From Vibrionales bacterium SWAT-3 (GTDB taxonomy: Bacteria; Pseudomonadota; Gammaproteobacteria; Enterobacterales; Vibrionaceae): DNA of 64,000 nt. Positions 27,583 through 37,243 of this stretch are shown here, in pieces. A model generated the notes under the pieces. The model saw only the letters and a list, made by a program, of their open reading frames with translations. It did no database searches and was not told where the DNA came from. Each line of letters begins with the position of its first letter. Position 1 is the first letter of the stretch. The stretch covers positions 43,541-107,540 of the forward strand of contig AAZW01000014.1 in NCBI GenBank assembly GCA_000169995.1. Direction: 5' to 3'. Made by a program: the position numbers and the translations under genes.

Positions 27583-28254
27583 TTAATCTTTAAATATTTC
27601 ATTGGTATTTACATCAAGATAAATTTTGTTTTCAAGAGATAAACCACCGCAGTAGATAAAGTAAACATCGCGCTCGCTATACCGAACTGATTTTACCCAA
27701 CCACCTAACTCTTCAAAGTCACTTGGTTCGCACTCACCTTCAGAAATCAACTTAGCAACGGAATTGCGAAATGTCTCTTTGTATAGCTTAAGGTCATCAG
27801 ATTTAACCAAATAAGAGTCCAATATCTCTTTGTTTTCTTTTTCAGAAATAATCACTTCATCATTCGATAGGCCAGACATAGAAACCCACTCTGCTGTTTG
27901 TGAGCCACCTTCTTTTAAAACAATGTAATCCGAGATGCGTCCCCAATCACCTTGTTTCTCAAGCACTTCTACTTTTTCACCCTTGTAGAGATAGTCCGTT
28001 ATTAACCCATCAACCTCAGGCTGCTCTACCACCTTCAGCTTCCTATCTGATACATAAAACTCTGTCTGCTCTGGCTCCGGTTTTAGCTCCATAATGGGCT
28101 TAAAATCAGCTTCGGGTTGCTCAATCGTTTCAACAACGGGCTCTTCAACTTTTTCTGGTGGCGTAGGATCTTTCTTCATAATGAAGAAGTAGTATGCCGC
28201 GCCTCCTCCACCCAAGATTAACAATACAAGTAAAGTGATCAGCGCTTTTTTCAT
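27583..28254 (-). CDS. Membrane-anchored protein with an SH3-like domain, unknown function
   Basis: 223 aa. An N-terminal helix (ALITLLVLLILGGGGAAYYF) anchors it, facing the periplasm, followed by a Pro/Glu linker (residues 28-60). Then comes a bacterial-SH3-like segment: YVSDRKLKVVEQP...LYKGEKVEVLEKQGDWGRIS...TAEWVSMSGL. The C-terminal 85 residues contain two cysteines (GECEPS, IYCGG). SH3-like domains of this kind often contact cell wall or partner proteins. No specific function can be assigned. It is divergent from the secreted-protein gene at 28360. Confidence 0.7.
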   Translation of the reverse strand: MKKALITLLVLLILGGGGAAYYFFIMKKDPTPPEKVEEPVVETIEQPEADFKPIMELKPEPEQTEFYVSDRKLKVVEQPEVDGLITDYLYKGEKVEVLEKQGDWGRISDYIVLKEGGSQTAEWVSMSGLSNDEVIISEKENKEILDSYLVKSDDLKLYKETFRNSVAKLISEGECEPSDFEELGGWVKSVRYSERDVYFIYCGGLSLENKIYLDVNTNEIFKD

Positions 28255-28359
28255 TCAATCCACCAGCTTATCCGTTTGAAGTGAATTTGCAGTGTACATC
28301 AACTCATGCATCAGCTCATCTATACTCTCTATAGAGAACATCTTAAGTAGAGGAAGGTC

Positions 28360-28935
28360 ATGAGTTTTTGGGTTAAGGTTCTGCTCACAAACGTCTCTTT
28401 GAGTACCAGTGTGGTAATAGCCAGTGAATGTAACAGTGAGAGTTGGCAAACGCTGCTAGCTCGTCAGCTCGCCTTTGAAACCCGTTATAACCAATACACA
28501 AAAGAGTTCAATCAAGTTCTCTCAACCTATGAGTCACAGACCCTACTGTCTAAACATTTCACAGGAGAGCAAGTCATTGAACTTTGGGAAAAGTACGAAC
28601 AAAGATTTAATACACAGCTCAACAGCCACATGAATACCGCTTACGATATATCCGAAGTTCTGCTTAAACAGTCCTATGTAGTATCGACCGAACTAGAAGG
28701 TGCTCGCTCTCTTGCTCAATTATGGGAAGCAATGGCTCAAGATTGCGATAAAGCCAAGCTAATGCGCCAGTCAGAAAGTGCACTGTCACATGTGAAGAGC
28801 TCGCAGTCTCTCTCGCAAGACCTTAATGTACTGAGTGAAAAGTTCAGGCAACTATCGTTTAGGTATCGTCAAGAAGCCACAATGATAGATGCTGCTCGCC
28901 AATCAAATGAACGGGAAAGCGTGCAATCAAACTAA
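28360..28935 (+). CDS. Exported helical protein of unknown function
   Basis: 191 aa from ATG 28360, preceded by a strong ribosome site (agaggaagg). It has an N-terminal signal-like segment (VKVLLTNVSLSTSVVIASEC), then a highly helical, coiled-coil-prone chain rich in Gln, Ser and Glu. Two cysteines remain in the mature part (ASECNSES, AQDCDKAK). No family recognised. It shares a 105-bp divergent promoter region with the SH3-like protein gene, so the two may act together; this is inference. Confidence 0.65.
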   Translation: MSFWVKVLLTNVSLSTSVVIASECNSESWQTLLARQLAFETRYNQYTKEFNQVLSTYESQTLLSKHFTGEQVIELWEKYEQRFNTQLNSHMNTAYDISEVLLKQSYVVSTELEGARSLAQLWEAMAQDCDKAKLMRQSESALSHVKSSQSLSQDLNVLSEKFRQLSFRYRQEATMIDAARQSNERESVQSN

Positions 28936-29182
28936 CCGCTTCGCCAGAATTATCTGCAAAATCAGTTAAGTCTGACGAAAATGTATTCAGCTCAGCGTTA
29001 ATCAAAGCTTTATCAATAACTTGTAAAACTAATGTGCTAACTATCAACAACAAAGTTCAATTTCCAACCAATGCAAGTAATTATGTGAGAGATTCATCAC
29101 AAAATAGATTTACAAACGCCAGAAAATTGTTATCATGAATCTTCATATAACTTAATAACAAGAAACATTTTGGCTAGGTAAT

Positions 29183-29425
29183 ATGCAAAAAACTATGGCT
29201 TTCAACTGCTTGAGTAACACGGAATGGACTGCAGAGATAAGAGCTAAGCTTTTATCTGTAGCTAAACACATGGAAGAGTTCGGTTCAGTAAGTGAATTAG
29301 AGCTATGTAAGATATTTGGAGAAACAATCTGGAATGATGGTGTGGATTATCATTCACATGCTTTTTCATTCAGAATTAATGCACAAACTGGAGATTGTTC
29401 AATCTCTAACTTTAAGTATCACTAA
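29183..29425 (+). CDS. Small conserved-looking protein, unknown function
   Basis: 80 aa (or 76 from the second Met, MAFNCLSN). Acidic, no signal or membrane segment, probably a small helical fold followed by strands (AFSFRINAQTGDCSISNFKYH). It is followed at once by a terminator, which supports it being a real gene. Function unknown. Confidence 0.6.
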   Translation: MQKTMAFNCLSNTEWTAEIRAKLLSVAKHMEEFGSVSELELCKIFGETIWNDGVDYHSHAFSFRINAQTGDCSISNFKYH

Positions 29426-29443
29426 GTTTTGCACCTATCATAT

Positions 29444-29476
29444 ACGGAGTACCTTTCACGAGGTGCTCCGTTTTTT
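29444..29476 (+). terminator. Rho-independent terminator
   Basis: ACGGAGTACCT-ttcacg-AGGTGCTCCGTTTTTT: 11-bp stem with one mismatch, followed by a T-run. Confidence 0.85.
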
Positions 29477-29595
29477 ATTGCTGCGAGTTTGGCACTTTAT
29501 GAAACATCTTTGTTGAACCTCGCGCTCTCGCGCCAAGGCTAAATCATTTCGTTTCCAGCTCATTCTCCCCTATGACAGCTAAACTTTCATGTTAA

Positions 29596-30054
29596 TTAGG
29601 CGGTATAAACAGGAAGCGGCGTGTTACCTTTCACTTGCCTTATCGCGAGATGTGTATGGATGTCTTTAACGTTAGAGAGACGCTGAAGCTTTCTGGTAAA
29701 CGCTTCATAGGCCATTAGATTCGGACTAACGACTTCTAACAGATAATCATAAGCGCCAGATACAACATGGCAGCTGATCACCTCCTCCATCTCGACAATC
29801 GCGCCTTCGAACTTATCAATCGACACTTCTTGGTGGTTGTTTAGGCTCACCTCAACAAACACACTCATCGCCACACCAACTTTCTCTCGCGATAAACTCA
29901 CGCGATATCCGTCGATAATGCCCTTTTCTTCTAGCCTTTTGATGCGTCTCGCGCAAGGTGAAGGGGATAAGCCAACTTCATCCGCTAACTCAGCCGTGGT
30001 CAATCTACCGTCCTTTTGTAGCAACTCGAGAAGATGCCTATCAATCCTGTCCAT
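29596..30054 (-). CDS. Lrp/AsnC-family transcription regulator
   Basis: 152 aa from MDRIDRHLLELLQKDGRLT; the in-frame GTG at 30066 is upstream of the better ribosome site (gggtgg). The N-terminal helix-turn-helix (TTAELADEVGLSPSPCARRIKRLEEKG) is followed by an RAM/AsnC effector domain (SCHVVSGAYDYLLEVVSPNL). Such proteins sense amino acids and control transport or catabolism. It is divergent from an EamA exporter gene, which it likely controls; that pairing is common for amino-acid export. Confidence 0.9.
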   Translation of the reverse strand: MDRIDRHLLELLQKDGRLTTAELADEVGLSPSPCARRIKRLEEKGIIDGYRVSLSREKVGVAMSVFVEVSLNNHQEVSIDKFEGAIVEMEEVISCHVVSGAYDYLLEVVSPNLMAYEAFTRKLQRLSNVKDIHTHLAIRQVKGNTPLPVYTA

Positions 30055-30203
30055 AGCAAAAGCCACCCATTAGTTAAATTTGTTAATAATCCAAGGAATG
30101 TTAGCAGAAATCCTCAATGATAGTTCAAGTTAGAACCAAACTTGCCAACTTGAGGCAGGTGCTCTCCCTCATAATGAGTCATCATTCACTTCCATTGTTT
30201 ACT

Positions 30204-31133
30204 ATGAATCTTGGTTATCTATCAATTACCGTCACTCTGCTCATCTGGGCAAGCTTTTTTCTTTCTCTTAAAGGCGGTGCGAATTCAGCTTTAACGCCTG
30301 CAGACATCGCACTTACACGCTTCCTTATTCCCGCCTTGGTACTATTACCTTTGGTGTGGAAAGCGCGTAGTGCCATTACAGCAGTGCCTAACCGTTACTT
30401 AGCAGGTATGTTTGTCGGTAGTGGCCTGCCTTATTTGCTTGTTGCAGGCACAGCCATGCAGTTTGTACCGGTTTCACACGGCAGTGCTTTAGTGCCCGGG
30501 ACGCTACCTCTATTTGTGACCGGGATTGCGGTGCTGTTTTTCAAGCAACCACTTAGCCGCCACCGAATCGTTGGTCTAGCTTTGGTTTTACTTGGTATTG
30601 TGTTGTTCCTTGGGAGCAGTTTGAGTAACTTCAATTTTGAGCACACCAAAGGCCACTTACTATTCCTGTGTGGGAGCTTAATGTGGGCAACCTTCACTAT
30701 CTCAGCTCGCGTTGCCAACTTAAATGCTTTGGTCAGTGCGGGCTTTATCTCTCTCTGCTCTACTTTGTTATTAGCCCTTCTTATCCTGACAGGAACACTC
30801 CCTAGTCACTTAATGGATGCACCTCTCGCTCAATGGCCTTTTGCAGAGCTTGCCATTCATTCAGCAGTACAAGGTGTCGGGGCGGGTTTAATTGCCGCAT
30901 TCACTTACCTATATGCGGTTAATACCTTAGGGGCTGAGCGTTCTGCTGCGTTTGGCAGTGCGACACCTGCAGTTGCGACACTATTGGCGATTCCATTGTT
31001 CAACGAGATCCCAGATGCGATGACCTGGCTTGCCCTTGGTTCTATTTGTATTGGCAGCTTAGTGGCGAGCAATATCTTTATGAGAAATGATCAATCAATG
31101 CAGTATCAGCCTCCCGCTCACAGCAAGGCTTAA
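30204..31133 (+). CDS. EamA/DMT-family transporter
   Basis: About 309 aa from MNLGYLSITVTLLIWASFF with ten predicted membrane helices in two EamA repeats (second near LLFLCGSLMWATFTISAR). DMT transporters export amino acids or metabolites; the substrate here is unknown. ATG 30175 is an alternative start. Its divergent Lrp-type regulator suggests amino-acid-linked control. Confidence 0.88.
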   Translation: MNLGYLSITVTLLIWASFFLSLKGGANSALTPADIALTRFLIPALVLLPLVWKARSAITAVPNRYLAGMFVGSGLPYLLVAGTAMQFVPVSHGSALVPGTLPLFVTGIAVLFFKQPLSRHRIVGLALVLLGIVLFLGSSLSNFNFEHTKGHLLFLCGSLMWATFTISARVANLNALVSAGFISLCSTLLLALLILTGTLPSHLMDAPLAQWPFAELAIHSAVQGVGAGLIAAFTYLYAVNTLGAERSAAFGSATPAVATLLAIPLFNEIPDAMTWLALGSICIGSLVASNIFMRNDQSMQYQPPAHSKA

Positions 31134-31281
31134 CTGCGCTTGCTCAAGTATTCCTACTACTCACTTTCACAACAACGATGTCTAGATAAGCCTACCTTTG
31201 CAGGCTTATCTAAAATCTTCTTTTTCTCAGCCCGCTTCTCTATTAAACTGTGCGACCTTTTTGCCGATTCAAGAGAACACC

Positions 31282-31746
31282 ATGCAACGCGACTACACCT
31301 TAAATTGCTTAATCACCATGCCTCGTCATGAACTAGAAGAATTTAGTTTAAGAATGATCCATCGCCTTGTTCCTGAAGACGCAATGACAGAATTGTTCAC
31401 GTTCGAACAAGAAGAAGTGACCAGCGAAGAACGCATGCAATCAGCGAAGTTCGATGCAATGTTACGAATGACGGCAATCGCACTTGGTGAGGTAAACCTA
31501 GCGTTTTCTGAATCGGACAACTCACAACAGAACATTGAGCGTATGACTCGCCTACTGCTTTGGCACTTCTACTCAATCTCTTTCAACTTAGAAGAAGCTA
31601 TTGCGATTGAAGTGCACTGCGAGAAAGTAGAGAAGATCTTAAAGAACGCACCTAAAGATGCATTCGGTTGGGTTAAAGAGTTAACTGAGTTGCTTCACTT
31701 CTACGCAAAAGTGAATGAAGGTAACGAAGAGAAGAAAGACGCATAA
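31282..31746 (+). CDS. Conserved hypothetical protein, unknown function
   Basis: 154 aa from MQRDYTLNCLITMPRHELEEF, after the ribosome site aagaga. It is soluble, acidic and mostly helical, with no metal or nucleotide motif that I can recognise. A shorter or longer N-terminus (start 31198) is less likely since it would include the sequence before the ribosome site. Codon use resembles the chromosomal neighbours. Confidence 0.7.
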   Translation: MQRDYTLNCLITMPRHELEEFSLRMIHRLVPEDAMTELFTFEQEEVTSEERMQSAKFDAMLRMTAIALGEVNLAFSESDNSQQNIERMTRLLLWHFYSISFNLEEAIAIEVHCEKVEKILKNAPKDAFGWVKELTELLHFYAKVNEGNEEKKDA

Positions 31747-32111
31747 CCTCACTTAATCTTTAGCTAGCTGCAATTCACACGCAGCCCAGCGAATACCAAA
31801 GGCAGAAATAACTATATCGAAGGCAAGTAAAAGCTTTGCTGAAATGAGTTCTCTGCCTTTGTTGTTTCTAGCACACTGTGATGCAACATCAGTATCGACT
31901 GAGCGATCTTGGTGCCTATGCCCAACGAACCATTCGGTGCTTCCTGCTCCACCTCATTGTGAATCACGACTCTCACTCGCTTCGCATCCGGTTCTAAGCC
32001 AAAACGCAAAAAGGCCGAATCGATTTACCGATTCGGCCTCTGTTGTGCATATTGTTGCTCTGTCTAAAAGCCGTATAGGCCTCTAAGCAAAGCTAACAGT
32101 ACAACATCAAT
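31747..32111. other. Intergenic region between convergent genes
   Basis: 365 bp. Short frames exist on both strands but none has a ribosome site or a protein-like composition. The only feature is the terminator at 32008-32039. Confidence 0.5.
32008..32039 (-). terminator. Rho-independent terminator downstream of yggL
   Basis: AGGCCGAATCG-atttac-CGATTCGGCCT, an 11-bp perfect stem; on the minus strand it is followed by TTTTT. Confidence 0.85.
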
Positions 32112-32453
32112 TTAGAACGCGTAGTTTGCGTCAATAAGCTCGCTGACTTCAACTTTCGTTACTTCAGCACGCGCTTCAAGCCATTGTGCAACTTGCAGTT
32201 GTTCTGCTTCAGTTACTGAACGGTAACGCTCGATAGAACATAAGAAACCTTCAAACAGCTCTAGGCCACCGCCACCAAAGCATAAGCCGATGCTGTCGAT
32301 GAAATCGATGAACTCGTCAATGAACACATCGTATTGGTCAAAATCAGCAATCGATGTCTTGCAGCTTACTTCAAAACCCAGTATCGCGAATTCACCTAGG
32401 TATAGCTTTTTACGTAGACGACGATTTTTGTTTTCGATTTTATCTAATTTCAT
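32112..32453 (-). CDS. yggL: YggL-family (DUF469) ribosome-associated protein
   Basis: 113 aa from MKLDKIENKNRRLRKKLYLG. The opening NRRLRKKLYLGEFAILGF, FDQYDVFIDEFIDFI and CFGGGGLELFEGFLCSIERY match the YggL pattern. E. coli YggL binds the 50S subunit. Ten upstream codons to 32483 are open, but the ribosome site (agagacag) lies within them. Single gene with its own terminator. Confidence 0.88.
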   Translation of the reverse strand: MKLDKIENKNRRLRKKLYLGEFAILGFEVSCKTSIADFDQYDVFIDEFIDFIDSIGLCFGGGGLELFEGFLCSIERYRSVTEAEQLQVAQWLEARAEVTKVEVSELIDANYAF

Positions 32454-32588
32454 AACTGTCTCTCTTTTCGTTTGATTAAGCATTTATACACAGTTCTAAC
32501 GCAATGCCCAAGAGTTTTATCTTGCATAAAAAGCCTTGAGACAAAAATCGTGCTACAGAAACAAAAGCTTAATAAAAACTATAAAAAT

Positions 32589-32621
32589 CTGTCACTTAAC
32601 TACTTCACGATTGGTCACACA
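32589..32621 (+). promoter_or_regulatory. Candidate PhoB-box-like direct repeats upstream of phoX
   Basis: Three 11-bp units, CTGTCACTTAA, CTACTTCACGA and TTGGTCACACA, resemble the repeated CTGTCAT half-sites of a Pho box to decreasing degree. They lie about 90-120 bp before the phoX start. Confidence 0.35.
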
Positions 32622-32707
32622 TTTACCCAGACTATTAACTTATTCATTAATAGATGTGTGAATGACAAACAACGAATAATAAAATCAGTCAATAGGAAGC
32701 AGTTGCG

Positions 32708-34735
32708 ATGAGCAAGGAAACATTTGATAGCACTCGTTTTAACAAGAGTAACAACAAACCCTTCGAAGAGGTTCTAGAAGCAAACCTTTCAAGAAGAAAC
32801 GTATTGAAAGGCGGCTTAGGCATTAGTGCAATGACCGCCTTTGGTGCATTCGGTTTAGGTGGGCACAGCACAGCTAACGCGGCAACAATGCAAGCTACGG
32901 GCGCACAAAAAAGTACTGCGACGCTAGCATTTGAATCCGTTAAAGGCTCATTAACAGACAGCGTGGTTGTGCCTAAAGGATACACAGCACAAGTATTAGT
33001 CCCTTGGGGTACTCCACTCAATAAGCAAGGCAATCCTTGGCTAAAAGACGGCACCAACAATGCACAAGACCAAGCTAACGCACTGGGAATGCACCACGAT
33101 GGCATGCACTTCTTCCCGTTGGATGGCAACAGCAATGATGGTTTGTTGGTGATCAACCACGAATACATTGACCAAAAAGCACTTCACGCTAATGGCCCTA
33201 CATACAATGAAGGCGCTCGCCCTAACATTGACGAAGTACGTAAAGAGATCAACGCGCACGGCGTGAGTGTGGTTCGCGTTAAGCTTGAGGGCAACCAGTG
33301 GGTAATGGTCGATAACGACCCACTTAACCGCCGCTACACTGGCGCCACTGTAATGGAACTATCTGGCCCTGTCGCTCACAGTGAGTTTACCAAAACCAAA
33401 TTCTCACAAGACGGTAGCCAAGCTCGTGGCACATTGAACAACTGTGGTAACGGCTACACACCTTGGGGCACTTACCTCACTTGTGAAGAAAACTGGCCGG
33501 GTTACTTCGTCAATAAAGGTACAACTACACCTGCTCAAGAGCGTATCGGTATCGCGACAGATAAAACACGTTACGGTTGGGACACGCTTTCTGGTGACAA
33601 ACAAGAGCGTTTAGATGAGTTTGCACGCTTTGATGTAACTCCAACAGCTGATTCTCCAATGGACGATTACCGTAACGAAGCACACGGTCACGGCTATATT
33701 GTTGAGATCGACCCTTACACAGCAAACTCACGAGCGAAGAAGCGCACCGCTCTAGGTTGCTTCCGTCATGAAGGTTGTACGTTTGGTAAGTTAACCGAAG
33801 GCAAGCCAATCGTATTCTACTCTGGTCACGACTCTCGTTTCGAATACCTATATAAATTTGTTTCTGAAGCGAAATGGGACCCACGTGACGCTGAGCCAAG
33901 CAACCGCCTAAGCGCCGGCGACAAGTACATGGACAAAGGTACGCTTTACGTAGCTAAGTTCAACGACGATGGTTCAGGCACATGGCTGCCATTAACACTA
34001 AGCAGCAAAACCACTAAAGGTGGTAAGCTAGGTGATACGTTTGATTCACAAGCGGCTCTTATCGTCAATACAGCAGGCGCTGCGGACCTAGTAGGTGCAA
34101 CACCAATGGATCGCCCTGAATGGTGCTCTGTTGACCCAATGACAGGTACGGCTTACCTAACGCTAACAAACAACAACAAGCGTAAAGAAGCTAACTCAGC
34201 GAACCCTCGCGTAAACAACAAGTTTGGTCATGTTATCCGTTGGGATGAAGGTAAAACGGCTGGCGAGTTCGATTGGGATATCTTTGTATTCGGTTCTCCT
34301 GCTGTGGAAGATAAGTCTATCAACCGCTCAGGTCTAACAGACATGAACCAATTTGCGAGCCCTGATGGCTTAGCATTTGATGCGCGTGGCATCCTATGGA
34401 TTCAAACGGATAACGGTGCAGACGAAGTAACGGGCTATACCAATGATCAGATGCTAGCAGTGGTTCCATCTCAATTAACGGATGACCAAGGCAACAGCGC
34501 GGTAATTGATGCAAACAATCAAGCACAGCTAAAGCGTTTCTTTGTGGGACCAAACGGTTGTGAAGTAACAGGCTTTACCATCAGCCCTGACTTCAAATCA
34601 TTGTTTGTGAACATTCAACACCCTGCAAACTGGCCATCTTCAGACGATGCAACAGCTCAGACTCAAGGTAACGTACGTCCACGAGCATCTACCGTTGTGA
34701 TTCGCCGTGAAGACGGTGGTGAAATCGCGGTTTAA
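32708..34735 (+). CDS. phoX: PhoX-family (DUF839) alkaline phosphatase, Tat-exported
   Basis: 675 aa. A twin-arginine signal (LSRRNVLKGGLGISAMTAFG) is followed by the PhoX beta-propeller. Family landmarks are present: GNCGNGYTPWGTYLTCEENW (written NNCGNGYTPWGTYLTCEENW), the KTRYGWDT region, HEGCTFGK, RPEWCSVDPMTGTAYLTLTNN and SPDGLAFDARGILWIQTDNG. PhoX enzymes use iron and calcium to release phosphate from organic esters in the periplasm or outside. A single-gene unit; a Pho-box-like repeat precedes it. Confidence 0.92.
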   Translation: MSKETFDSTRFNKSNNKPFEEVLEANLSRRNVLKGGLGISAMTAFGAFGLGGHSTANAATMQATGAQKSTATLAFESVKGSLTDSVVVPKGYTAQVLVPWGTPLNKQGNPWLKDGTNNAQDQANALGMHHDGMHFFPLDGNSNDGLLVINHEYIDQKALHANGPTYNEGARPNIDEVRKEINAHGVSVVRVKLEGNQWVMVDNDPLNRRYTGATVMELSGPVAHSEFTKTKFSQDGSQARGTLNNCGNGYTPWGTYLTCEENWPGYFVNKGTTTPAQERIGIATDKTRYGWDTLSGDKQERLDEFARFDVTPTADSPMDDYRNEAHGHGYIVEIDPYTANSRAKKRTALGCFRHEGCTFGKLTEGKPIVFYSGHDSRFEYLYKFVSEAKWDPRDAEPSNRLSAGDKYMDKGTLYVAKFNDDGSGTWLPLTLSSKTTKGGKLGDTFDSQAALIVNTAGAADLVGATPMDRPEWCSVDPMTGTAYLTLTNNNKRKEANSANPRVNNKFGHVIRWDEGKTAGEFDWDIFVFGSPAVEDKSINRSGLTDMNQFASPDGLAFDARGILWIQTDNGADEVTGYTNDQMLAVVPSQLTDDQGNSAVIDANNQAQLKRFFVGPNGCEVTGFTISPDFKSLFVNIQHPANWPSSDDATAQTQGNVRPRASTVVIRREDGGEIAV

Positions 34736-34773
34736 CAAACAAAACAATGCAGCGTTAGTTATCTAGGTAATAC

Positions 34774-34813
34774 AAAAAGAGCGATAAGGCCAAATGCCCT
34801 ATCGCTCTTTTTA
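34774..34813. terminator. Rho-independent terminator after phoX
   Basis: AAAAAGAGCGATAAGGC...GCCCTATCGCTCTTTTTAT, long stem flanked by A- and T-runs; may serve both strands. Confidence 0.88.
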
Positions 34814-34946
34814 TATTCTATTCAATCTAAGGTTTAAGTAAGAATCAGAGCCCTCAAAACTCATCATCACACCAAGCTCTCTTCATCCTCGAGAAGCAAG
34901 AACGATTGGGTTGGGGATCTCAATGCTCGTTGTCGTTAAAGCAGAA

Positions 34947-35567
34947 TTAACTCACGAACAACCACACACCTACACCCATCATCAGCGTACCAGCAATACG
35001 GTTCATCAACTTCACGTTATCTGCCTTACCTAACATATGCTTGAGGCTCTTACCGCCCGTCGCATACAGAGTCATACAAACAAATTCAGAAGCCAAGATA
35101 ATAGACACCAGAATCATCAACTGAGGCGCTAAATCTTTACTGCTGTTGATAAAAGGAGGAAGCAGAGAAATCATAAATGCCCAACCCTTCGGGTTCGCAA
35201 TCGCTGTCACAAAGCCTTGAACCACGAGGTCCCAGTCATTATTCACTTTGGTATTTTGAGTGTCGGTACTGATGGCCAGCTTGCCTCTCGAGCGCCACAT
35301 CTGAACACCCAAGTAGAACAAATAAGCTGCGCCAACAAACTTAAACCCAGTAAATAGCCATGGGTAATTCAGCATAATAGAGGCAATGCCTAGCACTGCT
35401 GCAACCGAAACCACAGCAACGCCAGCTAGCTCACCAATCATCATCCATAATGTACGCTTGTAGCCAATGCTCATGCCCAGCGTTAAGGCTAAAGTCATGC
35501 ACATACCTGGGGTGATTGAAACAAAGAAAAACGTGGGGATGAAAGCTAAAAGTAGCGCGCTATCCAT
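34947..35567 (-). CDS. LysE/RhtB-family amino-acid exporter
   Basis: 206 aa and five to six membrane helices. The N-terminal motif FVSITPGMCMTLALTLGMSIG and the GAAYLFYLGVQMWRS segment are typical of the LysE superfamily. It probably exports amino acids or homoserine-type compounds; the substrate is unknown. Ribosome site taaggt precedes the ATG at 35567. Confidence 0.9.
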   Translation of the reverse strand: MDSALLLAFIPTFFFVSITPGMCMTLALTLGMSIGYKRTLWMMIGELAGVAVVSVAAVLGIASIMLNYPWLFTGFKFVGAAYLFYLGVQMWRSRGKLAISTDTQNTKVNNDWDLVVQGFVTAIANPKGWAFMISLLPPFINSSKDLAPQLMILVSIILASEFVCMTLYATGGKSLKHMLGKADNVKLMNRIAGTLMMGVGVWLFVS

Positions 35568-35729
35568 ATTATTACCTTACTGCCTTGTTACTGCTTGAAA
35601 CTCACTGTTTCCCCATTGAGAAACAGTTCACTAAAAATTGGGAGATTGAAAAATCGATGATCACAAACGCCAGAATAAGCATTTATGTAGAACAACTGTG
35701 TTTATAAATAACACCGCGCCCAAAAACGC

Positions 35730-35757
35730 AAAAGAGCCACAATACAGTGGCTCTTTT
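35730..35757. terminator. Rho-independent terminator after rhlE
   Basis: AAAAGAGCCAC-aatac-AGTGGCTCTTTT, placed 20 bp after the helicase stop on the minus strand. Confidence 0.88.
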
Positions 35758-35775
35758 CCATAACCAACCGTAATT

Positions 35776-37062
35776 TTACTTACGACGGTTTTTAATTCGC
35801 TTCATCATCGCTAGACGACGTTCTGCGCTTGCTTGGTCTTGTGGTGCATCGTTCGCGTTGTTCTTACGACCTTGGCGGTTTTTGTATGCCGCTTTCGTGT
35901 TTAGCTTCTCGATGTAAGCATCACGCTTCTTAGGCTCGTAACCAGGTTGCTCAACACGACGAATACGTTGTTGAATCAGTTTCTCAACCTGCACCACAGT
36001 TAACTCTTCTTCACGGTTAACGAAAGAAACAGCATGACCTTGCTTACCTGCGCGACCAGTACGGCCGATACGGTGAACGTAATCTTCTGCTAAGAAAGGC
36101 ATGTCGTAGTTAATCACGTGTGGTAAGTCTTCAATATCAAGACCACGAGCCGCAACATCGGTTGCTACCATTACACGTGCTTTACCTTCTTTAAAGTCAT
36201 CTAGAGCACGACGACGAGCACTTTGCGCTTTATCACCGTGACACAGTACAGCTTTAATACCGTCTAGTTTAAGCTCTTTAACCACTTCGTTTGCGGTTTC
36301 TTTGTAGTTCACAAACACCAGCACTTGGCGCCAGTTTTTTCGGCCAATCAGCTCAGACAGTAGTTCTGTTTTACGCTCTTGATCCACAGGGTAAACTACG
36401 TGACCTACCGTTGCAGCCGTTGAGTTTTCACGCTCAACACTGATACGTTTTGGCTTACGTAAGATATCAACCGACAGTTGGTTTAACTGTGTTGATGTAG
36501 TCGCAGAGAACATCATGATTTGTGGAGAAGTTTCTACATCCAACATGATTTTGCGAACCGCATTGATAAAGCCCATATCTAAGATACGGTCAGCTTCATC
36601 AAATACGAGGAATTCTAGGTTAGCAATAGACACATTACCGGCTTCTAAGTGCTCTTCTAAACGGCCTGGCGTCGCAACCAGAATATCAACACCTAGTTCT
36701 AATTGACGAACCTGAGAAGACATCTTGTTACCACCGTAAACCGCAGAAACGCTTAGTTCTGTGTATTTAACGTAGTCTTTAATGTTTTGAGCAATCTGCG
36801 CTGCTAGCTCACGAGTTGGAGCTAAAATAAGGCCGCGAGCCGTTCCTCGAGATGCTTTTTTACCGCTGTTCAGTAGATGCTGGATAACAGGCAATGAGAA
36901 TGCCGCTGTTTTACCTGTACCGGTTTGAGCAGTAGCAAAAATATCATGGCCTTTACGAGCCATTGGAATTGCTTTTTGTTGAATTGGAGTGAGTTTTTCA
37001 TAACCACACTCAGTCAGCGCTTTGACTAATTCAGGAGCAAAACCTTGAGAGGAAAATGACAT
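35776..37062 (-). CDS. rhlE: DEAD-box RNA helicase, RhlE type
   Basis: 428 aa. The ordered motifs are Q-motif (GYEKLTPIQQKAIP), I (ATAQTGTGKT), Ia (PTRELAAQI), II (VFDEADRILD), III (FSATTS), V (ATDVAARGLDIE) and VI (YVHRIGRTGRAGKQG). The C-terminal tail is basic and short. RhlE-type helicases act in ribosome assembly and RNA decay. The subgroup call rests on the opening SFSSQGFAPELVKAL. A good ribosome site (aaggaactcg) precedes ATG 37062. Confidence 0.92.
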   Translation of the reverse strand: MSFSSQGFAPELVKALTECGYEKLTPIQQKAIPMARKGHDIFATAQTGTGKTAAFSLPVIQHLLNSGKKASRGTARGLILAPTRELAAQIAQNIKDYVKYTELSVSAVYGGNKMSSQVRQLELGVDILVATPGRLEEHLEAGNVSIANLEFLVFDEADRILDMGFINAVRKIMLDVETSPQIMMFSATTSTQLNQLSVDILRKPKRISVERENSTAATVGHVVYPVDQERKTELLSELIGRKNWRQVLVFVNYKETANEVVKELKLDGIKAVLCHGDKAQSARRRALDDFKEGKARVMVATDVAARGLDIEDLPHVINYDMPFLAEDYVHRIGRTGRAGKQGHAVSFVNREEELTVVQVEKLIQQRIRRVEQPGYEPKKRDAYIEKLNTKAAYKNRQGRKNNANDAPQDQASAERRLAMMKRIKNRRK

Positions 37063-37243
37063 TGTTACGAGTTCCTTAAGCAGACAGCCTACATTCTTAT
37101 TTCAGCCGAGCACTATAAAGTAATTAGAGTGATTTATCTCACATTTATCGTGATATAACGCAAATTTTCTCACTTAATCTGGTGTTTACCACGCGAACCG
37201 CGAAGCAAACACCCGATTATTAGGCTCAAACAGAGAATAAACC

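Noticed and set aside
31812..32086. Overlapping short ORFs on both strands between two convergent genes
   Set aside because: No ribosome sites, no protein-like composition; one runs through the yggL terminator stem.
32112..32483. Longer yggL start at 32483
   Set aside because: The likely ribosome site (agagacag) lies within the extension, and homologues start near NRRLRKK.
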